From the NCBI GenBank assembly GCA_946409885.1, contig CAMJYF010000065.1:1-7863 (forward strand): a stretch of DNA of 7,863 nt, given 5' to 3'. Below are positions 1 through 6,955 of this stretch, piece after piece. Every line of letters begins with the position of its first letter. Position 1 is the stretch's first letter. The stretch is from an uncultured Clostridia bacterium. GTDB lineage: Bacteria > Bacillota > Clostridia > Oscillospirales > Acutalibacteraceae. Position numbers and translations under genes: made by a program. The notes below the pieces were generated by a model, which searched no databases, was not told the origin of the DNA, and saw nothing but the letters and a program-made list of their open reading frames with translations.

Positions 1-322
1 CTCCATGGGCGCGCTGCTGCGCTTTCCGGTGACGGCCGCCCCGGACGGCGCGGCGTGGCTGACCGCCCGCCGGGCGGAGGGCATGCGCCTGCTGGCCACG
101 GTGCCCGACCGTGCCGCGGACGATATCACGAAGCTGACGCTTTCCACCGGCGCGGTGCTGGTGATCGGCAACGAGGGCAGCGGCGTCAGCGAACAGACGC
201 TGGCCCTCTGCACCGACCGGGTCACCATCCCCATGGCGGGCAAGGCGGAATCGCTGAACGCCGCCGCGGCTGCGGCGATTTCGATGTTTGTGCTGAAACA
301 AAAAACGACAGAATCGTCGTAA
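1..322 (+). CDS. TrmH/SpoU-family RNA 2'-O-methyltransferase, C-terminal part (5' end outside window)
   Basis: This is the end of a gene that begins before the window; the frame is open from base 2 and gives 106 residues. The family transfers a methyl group from S-adenosylmethionine to the 2'-OH of a ribose in rRNA or tRNA, using a trefoil-knot SPOUT fold. What shows this is the SPOUT C-terminal motif series: SMGALLRFPV at the very start, then VIGNEGSGVSE about 50 residues later, then IPMAGKAESLNAAAAAAI, which forms the knot and cofactor pocket. The N-terminal substrate-binding domain is not visible, so the target (23S rRNA G2251-like, tRNA G18-like or another) cannot be given. The protein ends in a short polar tail after the knot helix, and its TAA stop lies inside the first 7-base unit of the repeat element that follows. 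It is probably co-transcribed with dprA. The family call is secure; the exact member is not. Confidence 0.93.
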   Translation, partial: SMGALLRFPVTAAPDGAAWLTARRAEGMRLLATVPDRAADDITKLTLSTGAVLVIGNEGSGVSEQTLALCTDRVTIPMAGKAESLNAAAAAAISMFVLKQKTTESS

Positions 323-344
323 GTCGTGAGTCGTAAGTCGCAAG
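316..344 (+). repeat. Left heptad array of the inverted-repeat element (4 units)
   Basis: Four consecutive 7-base units of consensus GTCGTAA occupy 316-322, 323-329, 330-336 and 337-343. Unit 2 is GTCGTGA and unit 4 is GTCGCAA. The TAA stop codon of the upstream methyltransferase gene is made by the last three bases of unit 1. Confidence 0.85.
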
Positions 345-437
345 AGGCGCCTTACGGCGCCAAAAAGGGTACCGGATTTCCGGATGCCGGGATAAAATGG
401 ACGCCCGGTTTTCCTTCCCCGGTCGATATTGCGAAAA

Positions 438-466
438 CTTACGACTTACGACTTGCGACTTACGAC
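438..466 (-). repeat. Right heptad array of the inverted-repeat element (4 units, inverted)
   Basis: Four consecutive 7-base units of TTACGAC, the reverse complement of the left-hand consensus, occupy 439-445, 446-452, 453-459 and 460-466. Unit 3 is TTGCGAC. The array ends four bases before the ATG chosen for dprA, so the region where a ribosome-binding site would lie is made of repeat sequence. Confidence 0.85.
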
Positions 467-470
467 TGAA

Positions 471-1754
471 ATGATTACTGCCTGGCTTCGCATCCACTAC
501 GCCATCGGCGGGACGACGGCGTTTTTGCGGATGCTGCAAAAATATCCCGATCCTTCGGACCTGTACCGGGCGCTGGAGACACGCGCCGAGGAACACGGTC
601 TGTTGGGGCGCGTTTCCCCGGAACGGTTCTTTGCTTTTGATATCCCCCAAGCGCTGGCGGCGGAGGAGCTCTGCCGCGCCTACGGCTGGCGGATCATTCC
701 GTTTACGTCCGCGCTGTATCCCGATTTGCTGCGGCGGCTGAAAAACCCGCCCGCCGTGCTGTTCGCGCGGGGCAGCCCGGAACGGCTGCAAAACCCTTTC
801 CGGGTGGCCGTGGTGGGTACCCGCGCCGCCACCCGCAGGGCGGCGGACGCCGCGGCGCTGCTGGGCGAGGCGTTGTCCCGCGCGGGCGTTACCGTGGTTT
901 CTGGCGGCGCTTATGGCGTCGACAGCGCGGCGGCCCTTGGCGCGGGAGGCGTTTCCGGCGCGGGCTGCGTTACGGTGCTGGGCAGGGGCTTTTCCCCCGC
1001 CGCGGACGCGGGCCCCGCGGAAGACAACGCGGTGACGGTAACGGAGCTGCTGCCGGGTCTCTCCGGCAGAGCCTTCAATTTTCCCAACCGCAACCGGTTG
1101 ATCGCCGGTATGTCCGCCGGTACCGTGGTGCTGGAGGCGGGCGGCAAAAGCGGCTCGCTGATCACGGCGAAGGACGCCCTGCGGCTGGGCCGGCCGGTGT
1201 TCGTGCCGGAAAAAGAGATCCTCGACAGCCCCGGCTGCGCGGCGCTGGCCGCCCAGGGGGCCCGGTCCTTTACCACGCCGTGGGAGGTGATCGCCGCCCT
1301 GTTCCCGGCGCTGACCGATCCCCCGGAAGCGGCGCTGACGCGGCTGGACCGGGCGCCGGTGGGGCGGTATGAGCAAAGCCTGTACGGCGTTCCCGGACGG
1401 GCGTCACGGGAGGATTCTTTCCCGGCGTCATCCCGCGGTTCCGCCGCATCCGCTTTTGCGCCGGTTCCCCCGGGGCCCTCTGTTCCCGCCCCGGCGGCAA
1501 TGCCGGAATCAGCGCCGGTTTTGCCGGGGAATCTCGCCCCGGCGGCGACGCCGGAACCAACGCCGGTTTTGCCGGAAAACCTCTCCCCGGAGGCGCGGGC
1601 GGTGGCCGGAGCGCTGGCGGACGGCCCCCGCTATGTGGATGAGATCATTGAACGGCTGGGGCTTTCCGCCGCCAAGGCGCAGATCGCCGTTACCGAGCTG
1701 GAGCTGGAGGACGTGATTTCCGTTCTGCCCGGCGGCCGGGTGGCGTTACAATAG
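471..1754 (+). CDS. dprA: DprA/Smf-family DNA-processing protein
   Basis: DprA binds incoming single-stranded DNA in the cytoplasm and loads RecA during natural transformation; it is also widespread in bacteria not known to be competent. The 427 residues show a short N-terminal helical region starting with WLRIHYAIGG, then the Rossmann-like core: VAVVGTR near residue 113, SGGAYGVD near 145-152, FPNRNRLIAG near 204-213 and SGSLITA near 228-234. Residues from about 372 to the end form the C-terminal winged helix, with EIIERLGLS and a final GGRVAL strand. Between core and winged helix lies a proline- and alanine-rich linker with a duplicated 16-residue unit. The start at 471 is chosen because it gives the family's usual N-terminus; a TTG at 429 would add 14 residues read from the repeat element. 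No Shine-Dalgarno is seen for either. The core is slightly unusual: the His normally found after the GID motif is Ala, and the segment before TELLPG is shortened. The order dprA-topA-trmFO is common in Firmicutes and supports the call. Confidence 0.93.
   Translation: MITAWLRIHYAIGGTTAFLRMLQKYPDPSDLYRALETRAEEHGLLGRVSPERFFAFDIPQALAAEELCRAYGWRIIPFTSALYPDLLRRLKNPPAVLFARGSPERLQNPFRVAVVGTRAATRRAADAAALLGEALSRAGVTVVSGGAYGVDSAAALGAGGVSGAGCVTVLGRGFSPAADAGPAEDNAVTVTELLPGLSGRAFNFPNRNRLIAGMSAGTVVLEAGGKSGSLITAKDALRLGRPVFVPEKEILDSPGCAALAAQGARSFTTPWEVIAALFPALTDPPEAALTRLDRAPVGRYEQSLYGVPGRASREDSFPASSRGSAASAFAPVPPGPSVPAPAAMPESAPVLPGNLAPAATPEPTPVLPENLSPEARAVAGALADGPRYVDEIIERLGLSAAKAQIAVTELELEDVISVLPGGRVALQ
1489..1584 (+). 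repeat. 48-base tandem duplication in the dprA linker
   Basis: Bases 1489-1536 and 1537-1584 are two adjacent copies of 48 bases, identical at 40 positions by my alignment. Since 48 is a multiple of three the frame is kept, giving two related 16-residue proline-rich units (PESAPVLPGN and PEPTPVLPEN are the matching cores). The repeat lies wholly in the linker between the Rossmann core and the winged helix. Confidence 0.8.
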
Positions 1755-1800
1755 CAAACCATTTTATTATTTATCATATACAGACAAGGAAGAAAAGCAT

Positions 1801-3915
1801 ATGTCAAAACTCGTCATTGTGGAGTCCCCCGCAAAAGCGAAGACCATCAAAAAATACCTGGGCAGCGGCTATGAGGTCAAGGCCTCCATGGGGCACATCC
1901 GCGACCTGTACGCCAACAAGCTGAGCGTGGACGTGAAAAAGGACTTTGAGCCCAATTATACGGTCATCAAGGGAAAGGAAAAGCTGCTGAAGGAGCTGAC
2001 CGAGGCGGCCAAGGCCAGCGACGAAGTCATTCTGGCGACGGACCCTGACCGGGAAGGGGAGGCCATCTCCTGGCACCTGGCCACGCTGCTGCACCTGGAT
2101 ATGAACCAGAAGAACCGGGTCAAGTTCAACGAGATCAACAAGCGCAGCGTGGAGGCGGGCATCGCCCACCCGGAAAAGATCAATATCGACCTGGTGAACG
2201 CCCAGCAGGCGCGGCGCATCCTGGACCGGCTGGTGGGTTACCGCCTGTCCCCCTTTATCTCCCAGAAGATCCACCGGGGTCTTTCCGCCGGCCGCGTGCA
2301 GAGCGTGGCGCTGCGGTTCATTGTGGACCGGGAGGCGGAGATCAACAAATTCGTGCCGGAGGAGTACTGGACCATCGACGCCATGCTGATGAGCCCACCC
2401 TCCAAAAAGGCCTTTAAGGCCTCCTTTGCCGGGGATGAAAACGGCAAGGTGGCGCTGAAGTGCAAAGAGGACGCGGAAAAGATCCTGGCCCGGCTGGAGG
2501 GCGCGGTCTACACGGTGGCATCCGTGAAAAAGGGCGTGCGGAAAAAGCAGCCCTCGCCGCCCTTTATCACCTCCACCTTGCAGCAGGAGGCTTCCCGCAA
2601 GCTGGGCTTTACCGCCAAGCGCACCATGAAGGTGGCGCAGGAGCTGTACGAGGGCGTGGATGTGGAAGGCATCGGCTCCGTGGGTCTGATCACCTACATG
2701 AGAACGGACTCCCTGCGCATCTCCGAGGAATCCCGCGCGGAGGGCAACGCGTTCATCGCCAAGACCTACGGCGATAAATACCTGCCGGAAAAGCCCCGCT
2801 ACTTCAAGACCCGTGAGGGCGCGCAGGACGGCCACGAGGCCATCCGGCCCTCCATCGTTTCGCTGACGCCGGAGGAGGCCAAGGGCTCCCTCACCGCGGA
2901 GCAGTATAAGCTGTATTCCCTCATCTGGCGGCGCTTTATCGCCAGCCTGATGGCCAACTGCGTGCAGAACACGGTCAAGACCGAGATCCACGCCGCGCAG
3001 GAGGGAAAGGACGGTTACTGCCTGTTCACCGTCAGCGGCTACTCCACCAAATTCGACGGGTATTCCGTGGTGTACGACAACAACGCGGACGACGACGAGG
3101 GCGAAAGTGTGCTGCCGGAGTTCACCGAGGGCAAGGCCCTGAAGCTGAAGGAGGTAAAGGACGAGCAGCACTTCACCCAGCCCCCCATGCGGTATACGGA
3201 GGCCTCCCTCATCAAAACGCTGGAGGAGACCGGCGTGGGCCGCCCCAGCACCTACGCCACCATCCTTTCCAAGATTCTGGACCGGGACTACGTGATCCGG
3301 GAATCCAAAAAGACCCTGAAGCCCACGGAGCTGGGCGTGGCCATCACGGAGCTGCTGAAGGACAAATTCCCCAAGATCGTCAACACCCGGTTCACCGCCG
3401 GGATGGAGGCGGACCTGGATAAGATAGAGGCGGGCGGCTACGACTACGTGAAGATGCTGCACGAATTCGACGACGAGTTTGAGGAGACGCTGGCCAAGGC
3501 CAAGGCCAGCATGGAGGGACAGAAGATCTCGCTGGAGGAGGACAAGACCGATATCCCCTGCGAGAAGTGCGGCGCGATGATGGTGGTAAAGGTGGGCCGC
3601 TACGGCAAGTTCCTGGCCTGCCCCAACTACCCGGAGTGCAAGACCACCAAGCCCTTTGTGGTGGAAACGGAGGGCTTCTGCCCCAAGTGCGGCAGCAAGA
3701 TGATCAGCAAAAAATCCAAGCGGGGCTATACCTTCTACGGCTGCTCCAACTATCCGAACTGCGATTTCATGTCCTGGGAAGTACCCACCGCGGAGCGCTG
3801 CCCCCAGTGCGGCAAGAGTCTGTTCAAGGCCCGGGGCGGCGTGTACAAATGCATGGACGAAAACTGCGGCTTTGAAAGAAAAGGAAAAAAGAAAAAGGCG
3901 GAAGACGATGAGTGA
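1801..3915 (+). CDS. topA: DNA topoisomerase I (type IA, omega protein)
   Basis: TopA relaxes negative supercoils by cutting one strand through a 5'-phosphotyrosine link and passing the other strand through; it acts on the nucleoid behind RNA polymerase. At 704 residues it is close to the Firmicute size and shorter than the E. coli enzyme. The Toprim domain at the N-terminus has VIVESPAKAKTI with Glu8, and ATDPDREGE with Asp81, Asp83 and Glu87 for magnesium. The catalytic tyrosine is Tyr299 in GLITYMRTDS. The C-terminus carries three zinc ribbons, each with four cysteines, starting at about residues 587, 627 and 667, and then a lysine-rich tail. The start is supported by AGGAAG at 1787-1792, eight bases before the ATG. 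The 46-base gap after dprA is AT-rich in an otherwise GC-rich region; a weak promoter there is possible, but no convincing -35/-10 pair is present. The final codons overlap the start of trmFO. Confidence 0.98.
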   Translation: MSKLVIVESPAKAKTIKKYLGSGYEVKASMGHIRDLYANKLSVDVKKDFEPNYTVIKGKEKLLKELTEAAKASDEVILATDPDREGEAISWHLATLLHLDMNQKNRVKFNEINKRSVEAGIAHPEKINIDLVNAQQARRILDRLVGYRLSPFISQKIHRGLSAGRVQSVALRFIVDREAEINKFVPEEYWTIDAMLMSPPSKKAFKASFAGDENGKVALKCKEDAEKILARLEGAVYTVASVKKGVRKKQPSPPFITSTLQQEASRKLGFTAKRTMKVAQELYEGVDVEGIGSVGLITYMRTDSLRISEESRAEGNAFIAKTYGDKYLPEKPRYFKTREGAQDGHEAIRPSIVSLTPEEAKGSLTAEQYKLYSLIWRRFIASLMANCVQNTVKTEIHAAQEGKDGYCLFTVSGYSTKFDGYSVVYDNNADDDEGESVLPEFTEGKALKLKEVKDEQHFTQPPMRYTEASLIKTLEETGVGRPSTYATILSKILDRDYVIRESKKTLKPTELGVAITELLKDKFPKIVNTRFTAGMEADLDKIEAGGYDYVKMLHEFDDEFEETLAKAKASMEGQKISLEEDKTDIPCEKCGAMMVVKVGRYGKFLACPNYPECKTTKPFVVETEGFCPKCGSKMISKKSKRGYTFYGCSNYPNCDFMSWEVPTAERCPQCGKSLFKARGGVYKCMDENCGFERKGKKKKAEDDE

Positions 3916-5221
3916 TCGTGTGACGGTGATCGGCGGCGGCTTTGCGGGCGTGGAGGCCGCGAAACAGCTGACCAAACGGGGGATTCCTGTGCGGCTTTAT
4001 GAGATGAAGCCCGCGCGGTTTTCCCCCGCCCACAAGAGCGAAAAGCTGTGCGAGCTGGTCTGCTCCAACTCCTTTAAGGCCTCCCGGCCGGATTCGGCGG
4101 CGGGGGAGCTGAAAAACGAGATGGCGCTGCTGGGCTCGCTATGCGTGGCCTGCGCCAAGGAGACGGCCGTCCCCGCCGGGGGCGCGCTGGCTGTCAACCG
4201 GGAGGAATACGCCGCCGCCGTTACCGCCGCCATCGAAAGCGACCCGCTGATCCAGCTGGTGCGGGAGGAGGTCACACAGATCCCCCGGCAGGGGCTCGTC
4301 GTCGTGGCCGCCGGACCGCTGGCCAGCGACGCCCTGAGTGAGGATATCACGCGGCTGTGCGGCGACCGCCTCAGCTTTTACGACGCCGCCGCGCCCATCG
4401 TGACGGCGGAGAGCATCGATATGACCCATGCCTTCGCCAGCTCCCGCTACGACCGGGGCGGCGACGACGACTACATCAACTGCCCAATGAACAAGGAGGA
4501 GTACGAGGCCTTTTACCGGGAGCTGGTGAACGCCGAGGTGGTCACCCTGCGGGACTTTGAAAAGGGCGGTATTTATGAAGGCTGCATGCCCGTGGAGGTG
4601 ATGGCCAGGCGCGGCGCGGATACCCTGCGCTTTGGCCCCATGAAGCCCGTGGGCCTGCGGGACCCCAGAACCGGTCACCGTCCCTGGGCGGTGCTGCAGC
4701 TGCGCAAGGAAAACCGGGAGGGGACGTTATATAACCTTGTCGGCTTCCAGACCAACCTGAAATTCCCGGAGCAGAAGCGGGTGTTCTCCCTGATCCCCGC
4801 GCTGAAGGAGGCCAATTTCGTGCGGTACGGCGTCATGCACCGCAACTCCTTCCTCAACGCCCCGGCGGTGCTGACCTCCGCCTTCAACATGAAGGACCAT
4901 CCCGACATTTTCTTTGCCGGGCAGATCACCGGCGTGGAGGGGTATATGGAATCCGCCGCCGCCGGTATTTTGGCCGGCATCAACGCGGCGAGGCGGCTGG
5001 AGGGGAAATCTCCCGTGCTGTTCCCCGCCACCACCATGCTGGGGGCCCTGTCCCGCTACATCGCCGACGATACCATTAAAAACTTCCAGCCCATGGGCGC
5101 CGCCCTGGGCCTGCTGCCGCCTTTACCCGACCGAATCCGGGACAAAAGGGCGAGATACGCGGCGATCTGTGAGAGAGGCATGAAGGACGCGGAAAAATAT
5201 GTTTCCGATGAGAAGCTATGA
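3908..5221 (+). CDS. trmFO: TrmFO, methylenetetrahydrofolate-dependent tRNA (uracil-54-C5)-methyltransferase
   Basis: TrmFO (formerly Gid) makes 5-methyluridine at position 54 of the tRNA T-loop, taking the carbon from 5,10-methylenetetrahydrofolate and reducing power from FAD and NAD(P)H. It replaces S-adenosylmethionine-dependent TrmA in most Firmicutes. The 437 residues match the usual length. The N-terminal FAD-binding loop is VTVIGGGFAGVEAA at residues 5-18. The two cysteines known to matter in the family are in place: Cys52 in CELVCSNSF and Cys226 in EGCMPVEVMA. Near the C-terminus, FFAGQITGVEGYMESAAAG is the second flavin-contact motif. The frame is open further upstream, but those residues would be a lysine-rich stretch inside topA, so the ATG at 3908, just before the glycine loop, is chosen. 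It overlaps the topA stop by 8 bases (ATGAGTGA), with only a weak Shine-Dalgarno-like AGGCGG ahead, which suggests coupled translation. Confidence 0.97.
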   Translation: MSDRVTVIGGGFAGVEAAKQLTKRGIPVRLYEMKPARFSPAHKSEKLCELVCSNSFKASRPDSAAGELKNEMALLGSLCVACAKETAVPAGGALAVNREEYAAAVTAAIESDPLIQLVREEVTQIPRQGLVVVAAGPLASDALSEDITRLCGDRLSFYDAAAPIVTAESIDMTHAFASSRYDRGGDDDYINCPMNKEEYEAFYRELVNAEVVTLRDFEKGGIYEGCMPVEVMARRGADTLRFGPMKPVGLRDPRTGHRPWAVLQLRKENREGTLYNLVGFQTNLKFPEQKRVFSLIPALKEANFVRYGVMHRNSFLNAPAVLTSAFNMKDHPDIFFAGQITGVEGYMESAAAGILAGINAARRLEGKSPVLFPATTMLGALSRYIADDTIKNFQPMGAALGLLPPLPDRIRDKRARYAAICERGMKDAEKYVSDEKL

Positions 5222-5250
5222 CTTCTGACAGAGATCCATAAAAGGCGATC

Positions 5251-5256
5251 AGGAGG
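5251..5256 (+). promoter_or_regulatory. Strong Shine-Dalgarno of the phosphoesterase gene
   Basis: A perfect AGGAGG lies seven bases before the ATG at 5264. It is the strongest ribosome-binding site in the window and selects 5264 over the out-of-frame ATG at 5257, which directly abuts it. Confidence 0.85.
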
Positions 5257-5263
5257 ATGAAAC

Positions 5264-6241
5264 ATGAAATCGACATCTGTTTTTGTGAGATTTATCTCAC
5301 TGTTGACGGCAGTGCTGTATCTGTTTGTCGGAGGGGTGAACGGCGTAATGTTCGCCGGGGAGCGGTATTCTCCCGAAAGCCGGGAGGAGATCCTGCTGAA
5401 TACCGTTCTGACTGCCGATATCCATGTTGACAGCGATCCGTTGCATCCGCGAAACGTTCTTCTGATGAAACTGCTCAGGGGAATTGCCAGAAGCGACGCT
5501 CCGGTGGACGCGCTTGTCCTGGCAGGCGATATCGCGAATCTGGCGGAACGGAAGGAATACGGTTATCTGGAGTCCATTCTGCGGCTTTACAACAAAACCG
5601 GATGTGTGATTCCCTCCATGGGCAACCATGATTCCGGCAGTACCAGCATGGGCAAGGATTGCGAAAAGACGTTTGAAACGACCTGCGCCAATTTCCGTGA
5701 GTTTCAGCGGTTTTGCGGCATTGACAGCGACGCCAACTACTACACACGTTTGGTGAACGGTTATCACTTCATCATCATTGGAACCGACGAGATGCTGGAC
5801 GAGGGAACCCCCGTGCTGCATGAAGAACAACTCAGTTGGTTGGATGATTGCCTTGCGGATGCGTCCCGCAGTGGGAAGCCGGTGTTTATCGTCGGTCATG
5901 AACCGATTTATTTTGGGGACCGTTTTACGAACGGTTATATTACGGCGGACGGAACGCCGTCCGGAATCGAGGAGATCATTCAAAAATATACAGACGACGG
6001 TACCGTTGTGCTGTTTATCGGCGGGCATCGTCACGATCCGTTTTCCGAACAGTGTTTTATGAATCCGTCGCAGAATTTTTACTGTATTAACCTGCCGACG
6101 TCAACAAAAAACGACGATGATACAAGTAAAAACGGAGAGGCCGCCGCGCTTGAAGTATACGAGGACAGAATGGTGATCAGACCCCGCAACTACATTTCGG
6201 GCGAGTGGTATGACTATCAATTTGAGGTCTCTCTCCAATAA
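5264..6241 (+). CDS. Calcineurin-like metallophosphoesterase with N-terminal membrane segment
   Basis: This 325-residue protein belongs to the dinuclear-metal phosphoesterase superfamily, which hydrolyses phosphomono- or diesters; the substrate cannot be told from sequence. All metal-binding motifs are present in order: Asp52 and His54 in TADIHVD, Asp89 in LAGDIAN, Asn121 and His122 in GNHDSG, His212 in VGHEPIYFGD, and His255 and His257 in GGHRHDPF. Residues about 7-31 are hydrophobic (VRFISLLTAVLYLFVGGVNG) after a short basic start, so it is probably exported or anchored with the catalytic domain outside the membrane. That could mean scavenging of phosphate from extracellular nucleotides or cell-wall phosphoesters, but this is inference. 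Composition differs from its neighbours: three 60-base samples (from 5401, 5941 and 6061) have 31, 32 and 24 G+C, against 42 and 47 in samples of trmFO (from 4081) and the radical SAM gene (from 7021). It sits between two blocks of core genes and may have been acquired. A six-base-stem hairpin lies at 5285-5300, just after the start. Confidence 0.9.
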   Translation: MKSTSVFVRFISLLTAVLYLFVGGVNGVMFAGERYSPESREEILLNTVLTADIHVDSDPLHPRNVLLMKLLRGIARSDAPVDALVLAGDIANLAERKEYGYLESILRLYNKTGCVIPSMGNHDSGSTSMGKDCEKTFETTCANFREFQRFCGIDSDANYYTRLVNGYHFIIIGTDEMLDEGTPVLHEEQLSWLDDCLADASRSGKPVFIVGHEPIYFGDRFTNGYITADGTPSGIEEIIQKYTDDGTVVLFIGGHRHDPFSEQCFMNPSQNFYCINLPTSTKNDDDTSKNGEAAALEVYEDRMVIRPRNYISGEWYDYQFEVSLQ

Positions 6242-6283
6242 CAAATAACAGAATAGGTTGTTTCAGCAAAAAGAAAGGATTAT

Positions 6284-6955
6284 ATGAAAACGATCGAACA
6301 CGCCATCGGCTACCATTTTAAGAATAGCGACCTGCTGCGCGTGGCGCTGACGCATTCGTCCTACTCCAACGAGCGGGGCACCGGCGTCAACAACGAGCGG
6401 CTGGAATTTTTAGGGGATTCCGTGCTGGGGTTCATCACCGCGGAATACCTGTTCAAAGCCCTGCCCGGCACGCCGGAGGGGGAGCTGACCAAGATCCGTG
6501 CCAATGCCGTTTGCGAAAAATCACTGGCGGTTTTCGCGAACGAGATCGGCATGGGGCAGTATCTGCTGCTGGGCAAGGGCGAGGACCTGACCGGCGGCCG
6601 GGAGCGTCCGTCCATTTTATCGGACGCGTTTGAGGCGCTGATCGCCGCCATTTATCTGGACGGCGGCCTGGAGGCGGCGAAGAAATTCGTGCTGCGCTTT
6701 GTTTCCCATACCGAAAAGGACGTGGCCTCCGTCACGGATTACAAGACGATATTGCAGGAGGTCATCCAGAAGAACCCCGACGAGCATCTGACCTACGTGC
6801 TGGCGGCGGAAAGCGGCCCCGACCACGACAAGACCTTCACCACGGAGGTGTACCTCAACTCCAACCTGATCGGCACCGGCGTGGGCCACAGCAAGAAAAA
6901 ATCGGAACAGGCCGCCGCCAAAGAGGCGCTGGCGCTGATGGGCATCCGGGAATGA
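6284..6955 (+). CDS. rnc: Ribonuclease III
   Basis: RNase III cuts double-stranded RNA, processing the 30S rRNA precursor and structured mRNAs, as a magnesium-dependent homodimer in the cytoplasm. The 223 residues are typical. The nuclease domain has the signature NERLEFLGDSVLG with Glu38, Glu41 and Asp45, and ILSDAFEALIAAIYLDGG with Asp114 and Glu117; this numbering matches the E. coli enzyme. The double-stranded RNA-binding domain runs from about residue 151 to the end, with FTTEVYLNSNLIGTGVG followed by the basic KKKSEQAAAKEAL helix. AAGGA at 6275-6279 lies four bases before the ATG. The 42-base gap after the phosphoesterase gene is AT-rich and shows no clear terminator. Its stop codon overlaps the start of the next gene by 4 bases. 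In many Firmicutes rnc is followed by smc and ftsY; in clostridia a radical SAM gene may lie between, as here. Confidence 0.98.
   Translation: MKTIEHAIGYHFKNSDLLRVALTHSSYSNERGTGVNNERLEFLGDSVLGFITAEYLFKALPGTPEGELTKIRANAVCEKSLAVFANEIGMGQYLLLGKGEDLTGGRERPSILSDAFEALIAAIYLDGGLEAAKKFVLRFVSHTEKDVASVTDYKTILQEVIQKNPDEHLTYVLAAESGPDHDKTFTTEVYLNSNLIGTGVGHSKKKSEQAAAKEALALMGIRE

Larger units (their letters stand above)
316..466. repeat. Intergenic inverted-repeat element built from 7-base units
   Basis: Two arms of 29 bases (316-344 and 438-466) enclose 93 bases. The left arm is four tandem 7-base units, GTCGTAA, GTCGTGA, GTCGTAA and GTCGCAA, followed by G. The right arm is the same pattern on the other strand, with units TTACGAC, TTACGAC, TTGCGAC and TTACGAC. 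If the arms pair in RNA, 26 of 29 positions are Watson-Crick, two are G-U and one is a C-A mismatch. The inner part holds a perfect six-base palindrome with a four-base loop (GGCGCC at 346-351 and 356-361) and a five-base stem (CCGGG 387-391, CCCGG 404-408) followed by TTTT. There is no reading frame with a recognisable product inside and no obvious target-site duplication outside. It may be a small non-autonomous mobile element, a REP-like palindrome, or a processing or termination structure between the two genes. I do not recognise a named family. Confidence 0.7.

Noticed and set aside
386..416. Possible intrinsic terminator inside the repeat element
   Set aside because: The stem is only five G-C pairs plus one G-U, the loop is 12 bases and the T run is four before being broken by CC. 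Too weak to call on its own; it is described as part of the element.
316..466. CRISPR array
   Set aside because: The units are 7 bases in direct contact, with no spacers, and the two arrays are inverted relative to each other.
222..1376. Minus-strand open frame across the repeat element and dprA
   Set aside because: It is an Arg/Gly/Pro-rich shadow of dprA and runs through the repeat arms with no family motif.
1755..1800. Possible promoter for topA in the AT-rich gap
   Set aside because: TATCAT-like and TTACAA-like hexamers exist but their spacing (20 bases) is off, so a promoter cannot be supported from sequence alone.
3872..3907. Upstream extension of trmFO by 12 residues
   Set aside because: The extra residues are a Lys/Glu/Arg run produced by reading the topA tail in another frame, while the flavin-binding motif begins right after the ATG at 3908.
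1804..3975. A very long open frame (about 720 residues) on the minus strand opposite topA
   Set aside because: It mirrors topA, which has complete family motifs. The antisense translation is low-complexity, rich in Leu, Gly, His and Val, with no recognisable domain, as expected from strong G/C bias at codon third positions.
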